Shown: piece by piece, positions 1-11,754 of the stretch
Numbering within the stretch: position 1 is the stretch's first letter
Layout: every line of letters starts with the position of its first letter
Position numbers and translations under genes: made by a program
Notes under the pieces: generated by a model
Databases searched by the model: none
What the model was told of the DNA's origin: nothing
The model's input: only the letters and a program-made list of their open reading frames with translations
Assembly (NCBI RefSeq): GCF_000485595.1
Contig: NW_014577074.1
Coordinates: 802,789 to 856,367, forward strand
Origin: Priapulus caudatus
Taxonomy: Eukaryota; Priapulida; Priapulimorpha; Priapulimorphida; Priapulidae
Length of the DNA stretch: 53,579 bases
Reading direction: 5' to 3'

Positions 1-240
1 AGGATTCACATCTGATAGGGGGAAGTACTTGCGATGGAATGGGATGGCTGGCGATGCGCATGGGAACCGCCGAATACTGGGGATGGTGTACGCGCGATCG
101 ACACAATTAAGGGATACCGAAAGTTGGGATAAGGGCACTGGGATGGTGGACGTCAAACCAAGCATGGAATGGGATGGAATGGATAGATGGATCGGCGATG
201 GAGTGGATGCCCAATGGATAGATAGATAGTTAGATTGTTT
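1..240. repeat. Degenerate GGATGG/GGAATGG simple repeat
   Basis: The first 240 bases contain many variants of GGAATGGGATGG and GATGG, ending in GATAGATAGATAG. No gene is seen. Confidence 0.6.
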
Positions 241-611
241 TAGGTAGTTTTCCCTTTCAACCAGGGCGGAGTGCACGGCGGAGACGGGTGAGTAAGGCCA
301 ACTGATTTCCTCCGGGCTAACGCGGGTATCCCGCTAAGAGTATGAATAAATATATACCGGGACGTGCCTATTATTACTTCTTGGTATTTATTTTACTCTG
401 ACTAGCCGGATACCATACGTAGGATTCAGCGTGGGTCGGAAAAATTCACGCTATAGGCCTGGGGTAATATCGAATCTGCGGGGTCGCGCGACAGAGCCAC
501 AAGTGTTTTTCCCGCGAGTACGCAAGCGATGTTTTGGTACGCGTTTGCAGGCTGTCGGCAAGATCAACAATATGCTGGCTATACTTACGTCATTTAAAGT
601 CAGAGCGCCGT
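241..611. other. No recognisable gene
   Basis: Unique-looking sequence. It contains GACGGGTGAGTAA, reminiscent of small-subunit rRNA, but surrounding rRNA landmarks are missing. Confidence 0.4.
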
Positions 612-2380
612 ATGTTTTTTTTATTTCTGTCAGTTTGACAATGATCTATGACAGTCACATGACTCATGAATCAAGAGCAAGGAATGGACACAGAAATAGC
701 ATAGAATAAATCATAGCCCCATAACTAAAACAGGGGAAAAGGGGAGAGCGGGAGCTCCAGCCAAGTTTGGAGATGCAACTCAGAGGGTGGGGGTGCAAGT
801 AAAGGGAGAGCGGGGTACTTGGACCTGCAACGTAAATAACTGAGTCTAAGGCAGGAAATTTGAACCACAATAATTCGTGGTGGAAAAAACGTGAATTCCA
901 TAAGCGTTACACCACTTTTAATGTGTTGTTTTTAGAGCAGAAAGACATTTCGGACCAAGGGGCTGTATATAGTGAAATAAATTGTGAGCGGATAGGGTCA
1001 CGGCTAATGCTTCAGAGTTATTTTTTGCCAAAGGTATATGATTATGCATCTTGACACGAAGTTTTGCTAAGTTACTAGTACTGGAGAGACTTTACGTGCT
1101 GTATGTGATGAAACTGTGGCGCAATTGTGACCGCTGCCCGATTAAGAGACAATAGCCTTGCAGTGAGTAACTAGGCCTGAAGGTAATTTTACCTATAATC
1201 GTAAAGCTACTTTGCCAAAGGCATAGGTCGCTAGTAAGGCCGACGTAACCGTACTAGAATATTTAAAAACGGTAAATATTATTACTGATCAAAAGTTTAG
1301 GCTACCAATAGATGTTCTTATCAGAGTGAGCGCGATAGGAGACGTTCAATGTTGGTGGGTGCGGGCGCTGTATTTGCACTCCGTAAAGTTGTCGAGTCAC
1401 TCGGAATCTAACGCCGCGGTGCCTTTCAGTGTATTTAATGGCCTTACGAGAGGAGAATCGGTGTTGTCGTGTGTAAACGTCGGAGTTCGAACACGCGCGT
1501 GCCTCTGCGCATACTGAACCTCGCGAGGAATTGTGAACCAGCGAGTCGCGAAGCCTCCTGATTTATGGGTTCATCTCACGGCAGCGAATTTCGAACGCGA
1601 CTAGCAAATAGAAGCATGTTGATGCTTCCTTAGTACCGGCCAGATGCCACGCCTGAGGATGTGACTTCACCCGTGCAGGACAAGGCGCACGGAGTAGACA
1701 ATGATGGTTGTATCCGCGTGAACACTTAAAGGGCTTCACAAAAAGTGCGACTCAGGGAGTACCTGATAATATCTAGGTGATGAATTTTAGTAGATCAGTG
1801 CATCATCTTTTGCATGTGGTCCATGACATATTCTCTGGTAGTGAAGAAATGAACCGGGCGTTGGTAGACAGTCTGAGTAGGGCGGTACGTTGCCGTTAAG
1901 TTGATTGACCGTCGATCACAAGGTACGATATTAGCGGAGTAAAGGGCCGGCATATTAAAATTAGTAGTACGTACGTCTGATTGCTGATTCCTATTGTCTT
2001 TTGGCAATGATTGTTGCTTAATTTATTTATGTTTATAACTTCAGGCTGATTTTATGTGTTGTGTCCATTTTCATTGTTCTATAGTCTTCTAGGTATATGA
2101 TATTATTATATTTATATCTATTTGGTCGAGAATTCTGCTTTAAAAAAACATCTTGCGCATTGGCCTGCAAGTTATGGTTAACAATTACTATGCGGCCAAG
2201 TAGATTTTAGCTTGCACCTTCCTCTCTGTTGGCTCTCTGTCAAACTGTCAGTACCTTCTTCTCCTTCCCCCTGTTTTAGATGATGGATTCTATGTATTTT
2301 CTGTTTCTCTTGCTCTTGATTCATGATCAGTGTGACTGCATAGTGATCTTTTCAAACTGGACAGAAATAAAAAAAAACAT
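612..2380. mobile_element. Candidate element with long inverted ends (about 115-125 bp)
   Basis: 612-735 and 2268-2380 are inverted copies at roughly 80% identity. Both run from ATGTTTTTTTT through ATTTCTGTC, a shared CATGAATCAAGAGCAAG core and on to CTAAAACAG. The 1.5-kb interior has no recognisable transposase and no long frame, so it would be non-autonomous or decayed. Confidence 0.5.
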
Positions 2381-2743
2381 GTCGACTTGCTAAATAGCGT
2401 AGTATAGGCGAGGCTGCCGAGCATATTTGTTTGATTTTGCGCACAGCTTGCAATACGATGCGTAGGCCAAGAGCAGTTTCGCTTTGCGATTCTGTTGGGC
2501 TTGGATTGTGGGTTGGATATAATAACTACTTTTGCGCAATCACTTGATTATATGTCGAATTTTCGATCTCCGCGTTATAATTTATATATTAATATTATAT
2601 TTATTCATAATAATAATAGGGTCCCTATATATAAAATACGAGCGGATTACCGCGGCGTGCCGGGGGAAATTCAGTGGCACCTTTACTCAGTTCGGTGAAC
2701 CGCTGGTTAAAGGAAGGTAACCCCACCTATATTTTGTTTTGGC

Positions 2744-2989
2744 CTAATCACTCACCTTTGTGGTACTGACTACTGATATTGGTTTGTACATATGATGATG
2801 GATGGATACAATGATTTGGAAACAGTCCGTTGCTAAATATTGGCATCACTATAGCTTCAAATTTTGTCTTAATACCTCACACAATAGCGGTAAATTGTGC
2901 GAATTCAGCTCATGCAAGATTACGATTTACAGCAATACACTAGCAAATATATGTAAACGAATATCAGTACCACAAAGGTGAGTGATTAG
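2744..2989. mobile_element. Small TIR element (MITE-like, 246 bp)
   Basis: A perfect 26-bp terminal inverted repeat: CTAATCACTCACCTTTGTGG at the left end and its complement at the right. Imperfect pairing continues about 15 bp further inward, with a 7-bp local duplication in the left arm. No coding capacity. Confidence 0.7.
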
Positions 2990-3093
2990 TGGTCATAATA
3001 AGCTGAGGAACGTATACACTTGTTTCTTTATTTGTGGAAAATTTTGATGAGAAAAATCGGTTAAAAATGCGGTAATCGGGTGTCTCACTCTTG

Positions 3094-3311
3094 TGTTATT
3101 ATCTACTCTTGATATACAAGCATCCACAGCAGCTCCCACACGCATGTACGCCCGCACGCGCACATATACCAACTAATACCGCATTACAACATGCATAGTA
3201 TATATACTATGCATGTTGTAATGCGGTATTAGTTGGTATATGTGCGCGTGCGGGCGTACATGCGTGTGGGAGCTGCTGTGGATGCTTGTATATCAAGAGT
3301 AGATAATAACA
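3094..3311. repeat. Perfect 218-bp palindrome without spacer
   Basis: Two 109-bp arms are exact reverse complements around the centre at 3202/3203 (AGTATATATACT). The arm includes CACACGCATGTACGCCCGCA. No spacer and no mismatch were found on base-by-base reading of the arms. Confidence 0.9.
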
Positions 3312-3362
3312 AAAGCCTAATCACGTTGTATATATATATATATACAACGTGATTAGGCTTTT
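3311..3362. repeat. Perfect 52-bp palindrome adjoining the 218-bp one
   Basis: AAAAGCCTAATCACGTTGTA, a (TA)n centre at 3336/3337, then the exact complement. It starts at the last base of the larger palindrome. Confidence 0.85.
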
Positions 3363-3944
3363 ACTCGATGTAGGCACAGCCACATGTGATGCAAGTTATA
3401 TATATATATATCTTCTAGTTACGATATAAAGCTACATGTATGCAGCATCTTCAATTTTACAAACTCCTACCTATTATATCACCAGCACGGTCTCTACGCA
3501 CCCTGCACACTGCATGCACTGCTCTGCTCTATGCATACTGCCACATCGATATCAGGAATAATTTACGTAAAATATGCTAAGTACAGCTTTTCAACATATT
3601 CACAGTTGTCGCATCAAAGAAAAACAATAGGACAAGTTTCTTAGTGCAGAAAGCTCCCTTATATTATAATATATATATATATATAATACAGGGTTTACTT
3701 TTCTTATACATAGGAGGCACAGTGGCGCACCGCCGTTGTCAAATTTAACATCGCCGTTGTGAAAATGTTCCTGTATACTGATAAGTATATCCTGTATCTA
3801 TATTTAAGTATATCAATACATCCTTTATTTGAATCCATAATGCGCGTTTTTTCCCCAAACTGGCCATTACCTCCCTTGTCTAATTTTCCCTCAGAAGAAA
3901 CCCTAAAATATATATATTTTTACATATATATAATTTGACATTGT
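3363..3944. other. AT-rich spacer, no gene seen
   Basis: Contains (TA)n runs near 3405 and 3668, the latter in a short inverted context (CCTTATATTATAA...). No coding frame or recognised element. Confidence 0.5.
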
Positions 3945-4424
3945 AATTATTTCACTACACTGTATTATATATAACTTTTAGACAATTGTTGAAAAGGGAA
4001 AGGGCATGACCGTCGTTAGTTTATTTTCTGGAGGAAATGAACACAGTGACACTTCCAAATACACTTACTGCAATAGCCAACCAGTTTTTATCTGGCAATG
4101 TTTCTCCTGTAATTTATTTTTGTACAAAATTTACCTGTTTGCGATGTTTTGCCCAGATATGATCCAGGCCTTGCGGCCAGTAAAACATTGAGGTTTCTGT
4201 GAATTACTAAATAATGTTTTGATAGAAAAAAATGGATAGTCATTGTGTCAAATACGGCACAAATATCTACTCTTAATTATTAAAATGTAACCTCCTTCTT
4301 ATTTGGGTTCCGTGAGTGGCTTCCGATGTCGAGACCCAAATCTGTTTCCACATAAACGCCTTGACAATGCCACGACTTACGACGACTTTCTTTCAACTAG
4401 AGAACTCTTGATTATATTATAATA
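3945..4424. repeat. Duplicated block, copy 1, left part
   Basis: Matches 16615-17085 and, more noisily, about 12520-13030. Shared landmarks are TTTAGACAATTGTTGAAAAG and GACTTTCTTTCAACTAGAGA. Interrupted at 4425 by an insertion absent from the other copies. Confidence 0.85.
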
Positions 4425-5902
4425 AGGGCTTGAAACTAACCTAAATGTTCACTAGCCAGCAGGGGCTCGTGACCTGTAAAATCTCCTAAGCCTTAAAAAT
4501 TTTCCCAGCCCTCTGAAGTGCGCGCCTGGAGGCTAATTGCAGTGAATGTAAAATTTTGCCAATTTGCGGCGGGGAGGGGCGGGGGGTGAGGATGGGTGAC
4601 CTGCTGGGTTTGTTGATTCTTAGTAACGCCTCCGAATTGCTATCTGCCCGTACTTCCTTGACTCGGAAATTTATGATTCAGCATATATTCAGTATAGTAT
4701 ATATATATAGTATCAATACTATATATATATTATAATTATATATAAATATACATAATGATATATATTATATATCAGAGCTAATAAACCTAATGAGTGTACA
4801 ACGAGAAATAGTGGCACATTTCACGGCAATATTATTCTACTTTGTATTGCGCGGTTCTTAGACTTAGTTCATCAGGTATTGTCGTTAAGCAGTCATTACT
4901 TTTTGCTCTCTAAAATAAGACCAGAACCGTTGTCTCTACGATAATCTCCTAGGCGAGATATTGGAGCGTAATCATTGCTCCCACAGGCCCCAGTAAATAT
5001 ATTGCCGTCCGTGATAGCGACTATGTTTTTCCACTTGTACATCTCTAGGTGTATTAGCTCTTGATAATATATACGAGTGCTCAATTTTAAGGTTTTTTTT
5101 GGGTTGTCCGGAGGACTAACCAAAGAGAGTAGCATATGGTTTGTCGCCTGCAAAGTTTTGGTTGTCCGGTATATTATATTAAACAATGGTCTGCATGCGC
5201 TCCTGTCTCACGTAGGATGCTCATGTGCTGTAAAGCACAAGGCCTAATTCATGTACATTTTGTACGGTATTGCAGTGACAGCAGACAATCGGCCATCGCA
5301 TTGTTTCACATCTATATATCAAAGACAGATGAAAGAAGGTCTTTCATTATCTAGATAAAGGATAAAAGAAGGTCCTTTCTTTATCTGGCTCTTGAATTAC
5401 TATGAAGATAAATAAAAAATATTGGTTAATAGTGGTAAAGATGATGCTGGGATCAATGACGTAATATAATAGTAATTAAAAGTTGCATGAATATATTAAT
5501 TTCATACACTACATTAAGTTAACTAAGTGTGTACTAATAGTTACTAATAAATACTATAAACATTTAACTATAGCATTTTATACACTGGTCAAAGTCACAG
5601 ATGAGTAAAAATTGAAAATTTGACCACAAACATGTGTGTTAGATAACGAAACATCCGATGTGTGTTAAACACCGTCGATGTAATATTAAACTTTGTATCA
5701 GGAAGCCCAGACAATGCGTCTAGACATGTACGTTGCGCGTATTGTGGCGAGACCCTTGGCCTATGTAAAATGACGCGCGCATTATGAATATAAAAATTCC
5801 ACTCGCCAACAGGCTTGGTCAGACCGAGGACATTCTACTAGCCTTACTGATTTCTACTAGCCTCTGGCGAGCGAAGGCCGCGAGCGTTATTTCAAGGCCC
5901 TG
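4425..5902. mobile_element. 1.48-kb insertion with short inverted ends, present in one copy only
   Basis: The left end AGGGCTTGAAACTAAC and the complement of the right end AGGGCCTTGAAATAAC pair as terminal inverted repeats. Subterminal CTAGCC/CTCGCCA motifs occur at both ends. The parallel copies at 17080 and about 13015 lack it and have only a short (TA)n or AT-rich stretch. No transposase frame is present, so it is non-autonomous. Confidence 0.65.
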
Positions 5903-8494
5903 TATATATACTATTATATATTACAGTGCAGCTTCATGAATCAACAAGTTGAATCGTAAATTTGATTGCATTTATCACAGAGCTGTGCCTGGATTATAGG
6001 ATATTACTCACACCAAGTCCAAGTGACCAAGTCCTCTTCCCCTGATTGCAACAAAATTATATATCAATTATGAATTAGATAGAGCAAAGCACAGTATACT
6101 CAGTGACCAGTGGCCTTTAACTCTGGTAGATAAATGGGCACTATAGATGTAAATGTGATCCAACTACTGAGAGTGAAACTGTAGAACCCCTGTAGCAGGA
6201 GATAGCTACCGTGCTGCAGTGTAACCATAGAAAGCTGGGATCTGAATGAGAATTTACCCAAACAGTCAGTGAAGTGCTGCTGCTTACACACCGACAGCTA
6301 TTCATTGGGCCTGCAGATCCACGTGAAAAATTATCTTTTGGATTCCAACGTCTGCTCTTATAAATAGACAGGTGAGCACGGAAAATAAGCAGATCTGCAG
6401 AAAGAGTCAAGTGGTGTGACTGCCGGCATGATGAATTATTCACGATATCTGCTGTACAATACCGTAGAATATGATTTCAGACCACTGAAAGCGGGACAAT
6501 TAATGTTTTTTGGATTTGGCGGTCACGTATAATATATTTGTAATATATTAATGTATGTACTAACTATATGTATAATATAATATCTTTTATGGTTTTGCTT
6601 TCTGCTTTAATTTTGGCCCTTGGAACACTACAAGGCTACATTTAAAACCTGTATAACATTCGCGTGAGACATCATCCTACCCTACAAATATATACTCATA
6701 GGCTTTCACAAGGCTACAGTAATATCCCATTGCAACCAGTAAAGTACCAATGCAACTTATATTAGTAAAAATTATTAATCTGTATCATCATTGTTTCCCC
6801 TGGGCAAAAAGGTCTGTGAGGGTGGAAAATGTTTTTCGTTATGTGTTTGCGCGTTCTGGAGGTCGTAGCAAAGCGAGCAGTGCAGGTGCCGGCAAGCAAC
6901 AATTGAAAAATGGTGAATTTGTGCATTCTTTAAGACTATTCTGAACACCATTGTATGAGGACTATATGTTATACCAACATGCATACACCTGTACCATATC
7001 ATTACAATATATATCTATTTTTATGTTATATTATGTGTATATATATAGTTACACCTATATAGTTACCTATATATATATATGTTTATATTACGTTACATTT
7101 ATATTTACCATTAGTATATTCATTAATATATTTGCAAATATATACACACACAATCTTATTGCAGCATGTTGCTGTAACACAATGTTCATATATCTGAATT
7201 TATTGACTTGATCACCTGTTTGTTACGTGTAGTTGTACCTGAGCCGTTTTTTCCAAAACTTATCAGTTATGGCAAAATATGAAGATAGTTTCATTTCATT
7301 TTTATTACTACAGCAGGCACCCACTTTATTTACTCAACAAGTAGAGTCAAAATTCAGATAGACAATCTCGACCCTTACTGTGGGGGGGCGTGCAGATGTG
7401 TGAAGGCTAAGTACTTGGCTTCCTCAATAGGCAACCACAGTGTTTTTCAGATCATTTCCTTACCATGGCAGTTGTGATAATTATATTAACCTACCATATG
7501 CACTGACAAGTAGTACCACCCCGATCGTAAACTGTCAGCAGTACAATGCCTTGCCAAAGCATGTATTTTATGTGTTTTTCGTTGAGCGATAAGATTATTA
7601 TCTAGTTTTCGCGAAGTGATGTATTCTTGTTATAGATAAACAAGAAGAAAAGATTTATATGTGAAACCCAGGCAGATCGTGTGGTACTAATGGCAAAATG
7701 CGAAAGCTGAACTTCAAGTGAGACAAGCAAAAAATTTCCATTAACATTTGTCACATAGCAAAGTGTAATGACTTGTAAATTATGAATGTTCAGATTACGT
7801 TACATTTACATCAGGGATTTCTTAACATGATGTCAAGAGTACGACTCTCATGGAATTTATCATATACTCATAATTAAATATTCATAATTCACTCTATGAT
7901 ACATACCTGTTATACACCATATAAAAGTCGAAAGCACAGTTCTGGACATCTGTACATTCCACACCTTTCGTTAAAAACATGGGTGTCACCGTGGCATGAA
8001 GGAAAATACAGATGCCATACCACTGCCGATCGAAGGCTGAACAACAAAACTAATTCGTACGTGTCAGATCCGTAGAAAAGTATTGGATATTCGCGATGCC
8101 GGTCTGATATTTGGGCTAGCGATTTTTAATGTGCGGTTCTAGAAAAGCATAGTTACGTCACTCATGTTTCACTTATCAGCAGCGTAGTAACAATTGTGCA
8201 CAGCAAAAAACGTAAGTAACTTAACATATTTTGTTTGGCCATTTTGCTTTTGCCACTAATATTTACACAGCTCACATAACTTACGAAATGCTCATTGTTA
8301 TATCTACCTTGACGACAAAATAATGTAAGACAATTACTTTTTCGCTCAACCTGCACGTTAATAAGGGTACAACAGTTACTGCGCAAAATGAATTGTCTAA
8401 GTATGTTAAACCACCTAAAGATCAGAACACTTGTGGGCAAGTACTTTGAACTAATTTCAGTTATTGTGGCAGACCCTGCCGGTTGTTGCAGAGC

Positions 8495-8600
8495 ATAGTC
8501 TAGCATAGCGTCTAGTCTATAGCCACGTACAGTTGCCGCAGGCCTGCCGACAACTGTACGCGGCGCTATAGTATAGTTAGAGCTAAGTCTAGCATTGCAA
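8495..8600. repeat. Hairpin-forming inverted repeat (copy 1)
   Basis: Arms around GCAGGCCTGC: CGTACAGTTGCCG...CAACTGTACGCG, with outer CTATAG/CTATAG and TAGTCTAGC/GAGCTAAGTCTA. The copy at about 19583-19690 shows fuller pairing. Confidence 0.6.
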
Positions 8601-9278
8601 TGGTGGGTCATCGATTTATCATGAAGGGAGGGGGAGCATACACATTATCACACAAGCAACATATACCATCGAAATAATATAGTAGTTAGCCTCTCTATAG
8701 CATATTTTTGGACACATGTATGCACGGAAATCTCCTACCATACACCTAAATAATAGGTATTATATAAGTGTAAATGGTTATATTCTCTGCATGAATACTG
8801 GAGCGAATGGAAACCAATAATCAAAATCAAACTAGCATCTAGGTGAAAAAATATATTATTATTAATAATAATATACCTAAATAAATCATCATTCTCGCAT
8901 GATTTTAATTATTTGTGACTTCTGTTTTGGCACTTCTTCCACGCCTGTTAGTGACTGTTACAAAGATCCACTGCATCTTTCACAGTGAGTAAGAGTTCAA
9001 AATGTATACAAATTACAACTAATAATACTAATAGTAATATTATTACTAGTAGTAGTACTACTACTACTAGTGCGTGTACTATGTGATATGACTGAACTAG
9101 AGAGTACAGTACAAATGCATAATTTTCTTCCAAAAATGAATCGATTCTTGGTTCTGCGCCGTGAGGGTAGCATACACGAATACCCATCATAACCTTGTTA
9201 CAGCAGCTTATTATTTGAAAAAATTGGGTAAAATGCTTGAAAAAATGATCGACAACTGATGCAAACGAACGCGCCTAC

Positions 9279-9455
9279 CTTCACAGATGTACCCTGTTCC
9301 GATGAGGCCCCACAGAAGATCTGTGCAGTGGGTGACAATATGTTGGCTTGTGAAAAGTCTTTTTAGTGAAGAATGTCCATGTCCATGCTCCAATATCTTG
9401 TGGCGGCTCCATCTCCGCGCTAAGCTCTAATGCTATCCAGGTCGTAGGACGCCAT
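9279..9455 (-). pseudogene. Second copy of the C1-domain exon, broken by single-base indels
   Basis: Aligns along its length with the exon at 20357-20531. It carries extra bases near 9423 (making an in-frame TAG) and near 9403, and has lost one base near 9373. Start codon and splice donor survive. The indels look like sequencing or haplotype-assembly noise rather than selection-free decay, because the neighbouring non-coding sequence differs in the same way. Confidence 0.55.
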
Positions 9456-10215
9456 ATTCTACTGTCGCTCCTGTCGCCTCCAGCTTGTTGTCACATTGGT
9501 TTTACCCGCCTGGTACAAGGTATGCACGGTAGGATCACACACTAATTTGACCGATGCACAATCAATGAGAAGGTGTCTATTGATATCTCGACCATTCCAC
9601 TGAACATTTGAAAACGATCAAGGGGTTTATTCCACAGGCTTTTCATCCTGATCAGTCACAGAAGTGAATGCTACCGTAGCGCTCCTCTTCCTGCCGCGAA
9701 AGCGAGGCTTTACATTCACAAACTCCAAAACATTTGTCATGGCGCGCCATCTACAGGTAGAAGCAGCCATAAAAACGAAAGCAATCCTAAGCCTGCTTCT
9801 TTAGCATGCTGAAATCAAGCTCTCTAAGACCTACCATAAGGAAATATTGCCATTATCAAAATATAATAGTAGAAAGGTCAATTATATTGGTGAGTCGGTG
9901 ACTCCATAGTATGGAGTAAACCTTCTAACTTAATTGGCTCTAGCTGAACACTTATTTATATATATCAAACGATTTACACTACAAGATGAGAATGTACGCA
10001 CCATTGCAGTGACCGTTAAAACTACAAATTTGTATATTTCAATAGTTAGTGCTGATAGTAGTGTAATTGTTAGAATCCAGGATGAGACGGGATTACCAGA
10101 GAAAGTGTTGCCGAAAGGAGGTGTTGATCCTAACCGCTGAGCGTGGATCTTGCGCGCAGTTCCGCAGCAAGGGCGCGACGCCACAGCGGGAACGTCCTAC
10201 GAAAGTATACAGCGC

Positions 10216-10281
10216 TGCCTGGCAGCTATGGATCCGTCGCGCGAATGCATAGGTCGGCGCACGGATCCATAGCTGCCAGCA
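10216..10281. repeat. Strong hairpin (copy 1)
   Basis: Same hairpin as at 21275; the left arm has small indels. Confidence 0.65.
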
Positions 10282-11299
10282 AACCAGTCCGGAAATTTTA
10301 GCGGGGGCACAGAGGGGCAGACATTTGGGACATGGAGGAACTCGCGACTTAGATGGGGTGTGTACGGTAGATGGGGGCGAGAGCGAAGCTTTTGATTAAA
10401 CGCCGTGGCTCCGTTTCCGTGCGGTCTTAGGCGTTTCACTATAAGTTGACAAACATAAAAGTTCCAAACATAATAAAAATCGGACCGTCATTTAATGGGA
10501 AAATTTGATAAATATATGAAATAGATGAATGATGTGTGATTTGAATAAATCAAAGACTGAATAGATTGAATAGTTATTTTATTTGCACTATTCACAGTGG
10601 CACGTACAATTGTTTACAAATCGACAGAGGTAGACTCTGCTCTCATCAAAATATCACAGATTCTTCCAATTATAGTGTCAATAGACAAAAATTAATTATA
10701 TTGTTGTAAATATAATTATACTATAAATAAACAAGTGCCAGCGGAGCGACAGCGCTCATCTCACGTCTACTGCGGTGACTCTGTGGTGGAGTGGTGGATT
10801 CTAGTAAACCCTGTTAGTCCAAATGTGTTCACATACGCGCCGAAACAGTGGAAGGCACAGGATGGTATCAGGAACTTCTCGAAGAAATGTTCGTTGGATC
10901 GTTATGAAAGTTGCCACGAGATGGCGTGTACGTTTAAGTGTCTTAAGATTAAAGATGGAAGCTCCCATCGTACGTAAGTAGCAACAACTATTTGCTAGAC
11001 AGAGATAGGTAAGCACTCATCCATTTACGCTACGCAAGCCTACAGGATGATAATAGAGAGATGCACCTGTAACTAATTAACGTAGGCAAAAACTACACAG
11101 TACTATCACCACCACATGCACTGGCAGTGGCATAAGTTGCATGTAACACACTGACCAGTACAGAATGCCATAGAAATTATACGATTTAAGGAGCATAAAG
11201 CCTTCTTCAACCAAATTTAGCTTTTGAAATTTCACATGTGACATTGTAGCCTCAATACATCCAGGCATGTATAGATTCTACTAGCAAACCCGGGCAGTC

Positions 11300-11644
11300 A
11301 CAATTCTTTCTAACAGTAAACAAATCCATGATTTAACACTCACTCTTGAGGGTCAAAAGGTTATCAGACACTTACTCTTCGCTATGGTCAGCGGAAAGTA
11401 CATTTCATGGTCCTTTCATAAGCCATAAAAATGCTAGGTCACCGCTGAAACAAAAGTTTTTCAAATCGCTCCGTCAGACCATGTCCTCAGAAAATTTTTT
11501 AAAATCTGCCTGTGCCCCATTGACCTCCAATTTCAGCACAAGTGATGGCTTTTCCTACCATGATGCTGCATACACCGACTATCACGAGCCTAGGTCAGTC
11601 CGTTTAGATTTGTGCCGCAATTCTGGCATTTCCTCCTATAACCT
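11300..11644. repeat. Repeat C, first half, copy 1
   Basis: Matches about 24042-24385 (shared AAAAATGCTAGGTCACCGCT/AAAAATGGTAGGTCACCGCT and GTTTAGATTTGTGCCGCAAT). Ends at an N gap; its second half is found 2.9 kb away at 14591. Confidence 0.85.
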
Positions 11645-11669
11645 NNNNNNNNNNNNNNNNNNNNNNNNN
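11645..11669. other. Assembly gap (25 N)
   Basis: Run of N between two halves of repeat C. The following sequence is a third copy of the duplicated block. Confidence 0.95.
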
Positions 11670-11754
11670 ATTATTAACTCCTGATATAATATATATATAT
11701 ATATAGTACAGATATATATTAGTGATATAGTAATATATATTGATAGTATATAAG

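Larger units (their letters stand above)
5903..11150. repeat. Duplicated block, copy 1, main part
   Basis: Collinear with 17086-22187 (for example GTGCAGCTTCATGAATCAAC at both starts and ACTACTACTAGTGCGTGTAC at 9066 and 20142). Differences are dominated by one-base indels. Carries the broken C1 exon and two strong hairpins. Otherwise non-coding. Confidence 0.92.

Noticed and set aside
265-295. GACGGGTGAGTAA, as in bacterial or organellar small-subunit rRNA
   Set aside because: No further rRNA landmarks (for example the 530 loop or CTACGGGAGGCAGCAG) follow within the expected distance, so a chance match is more likely.
8162-8611. 149-codon minus-strand frame, the longest N-free frame in the window
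   Set aside because: The collinear copy near 19260-19710 is broken by indels in many places, the frame crosses a hairpin repeat, and the protein has no recognisable family.
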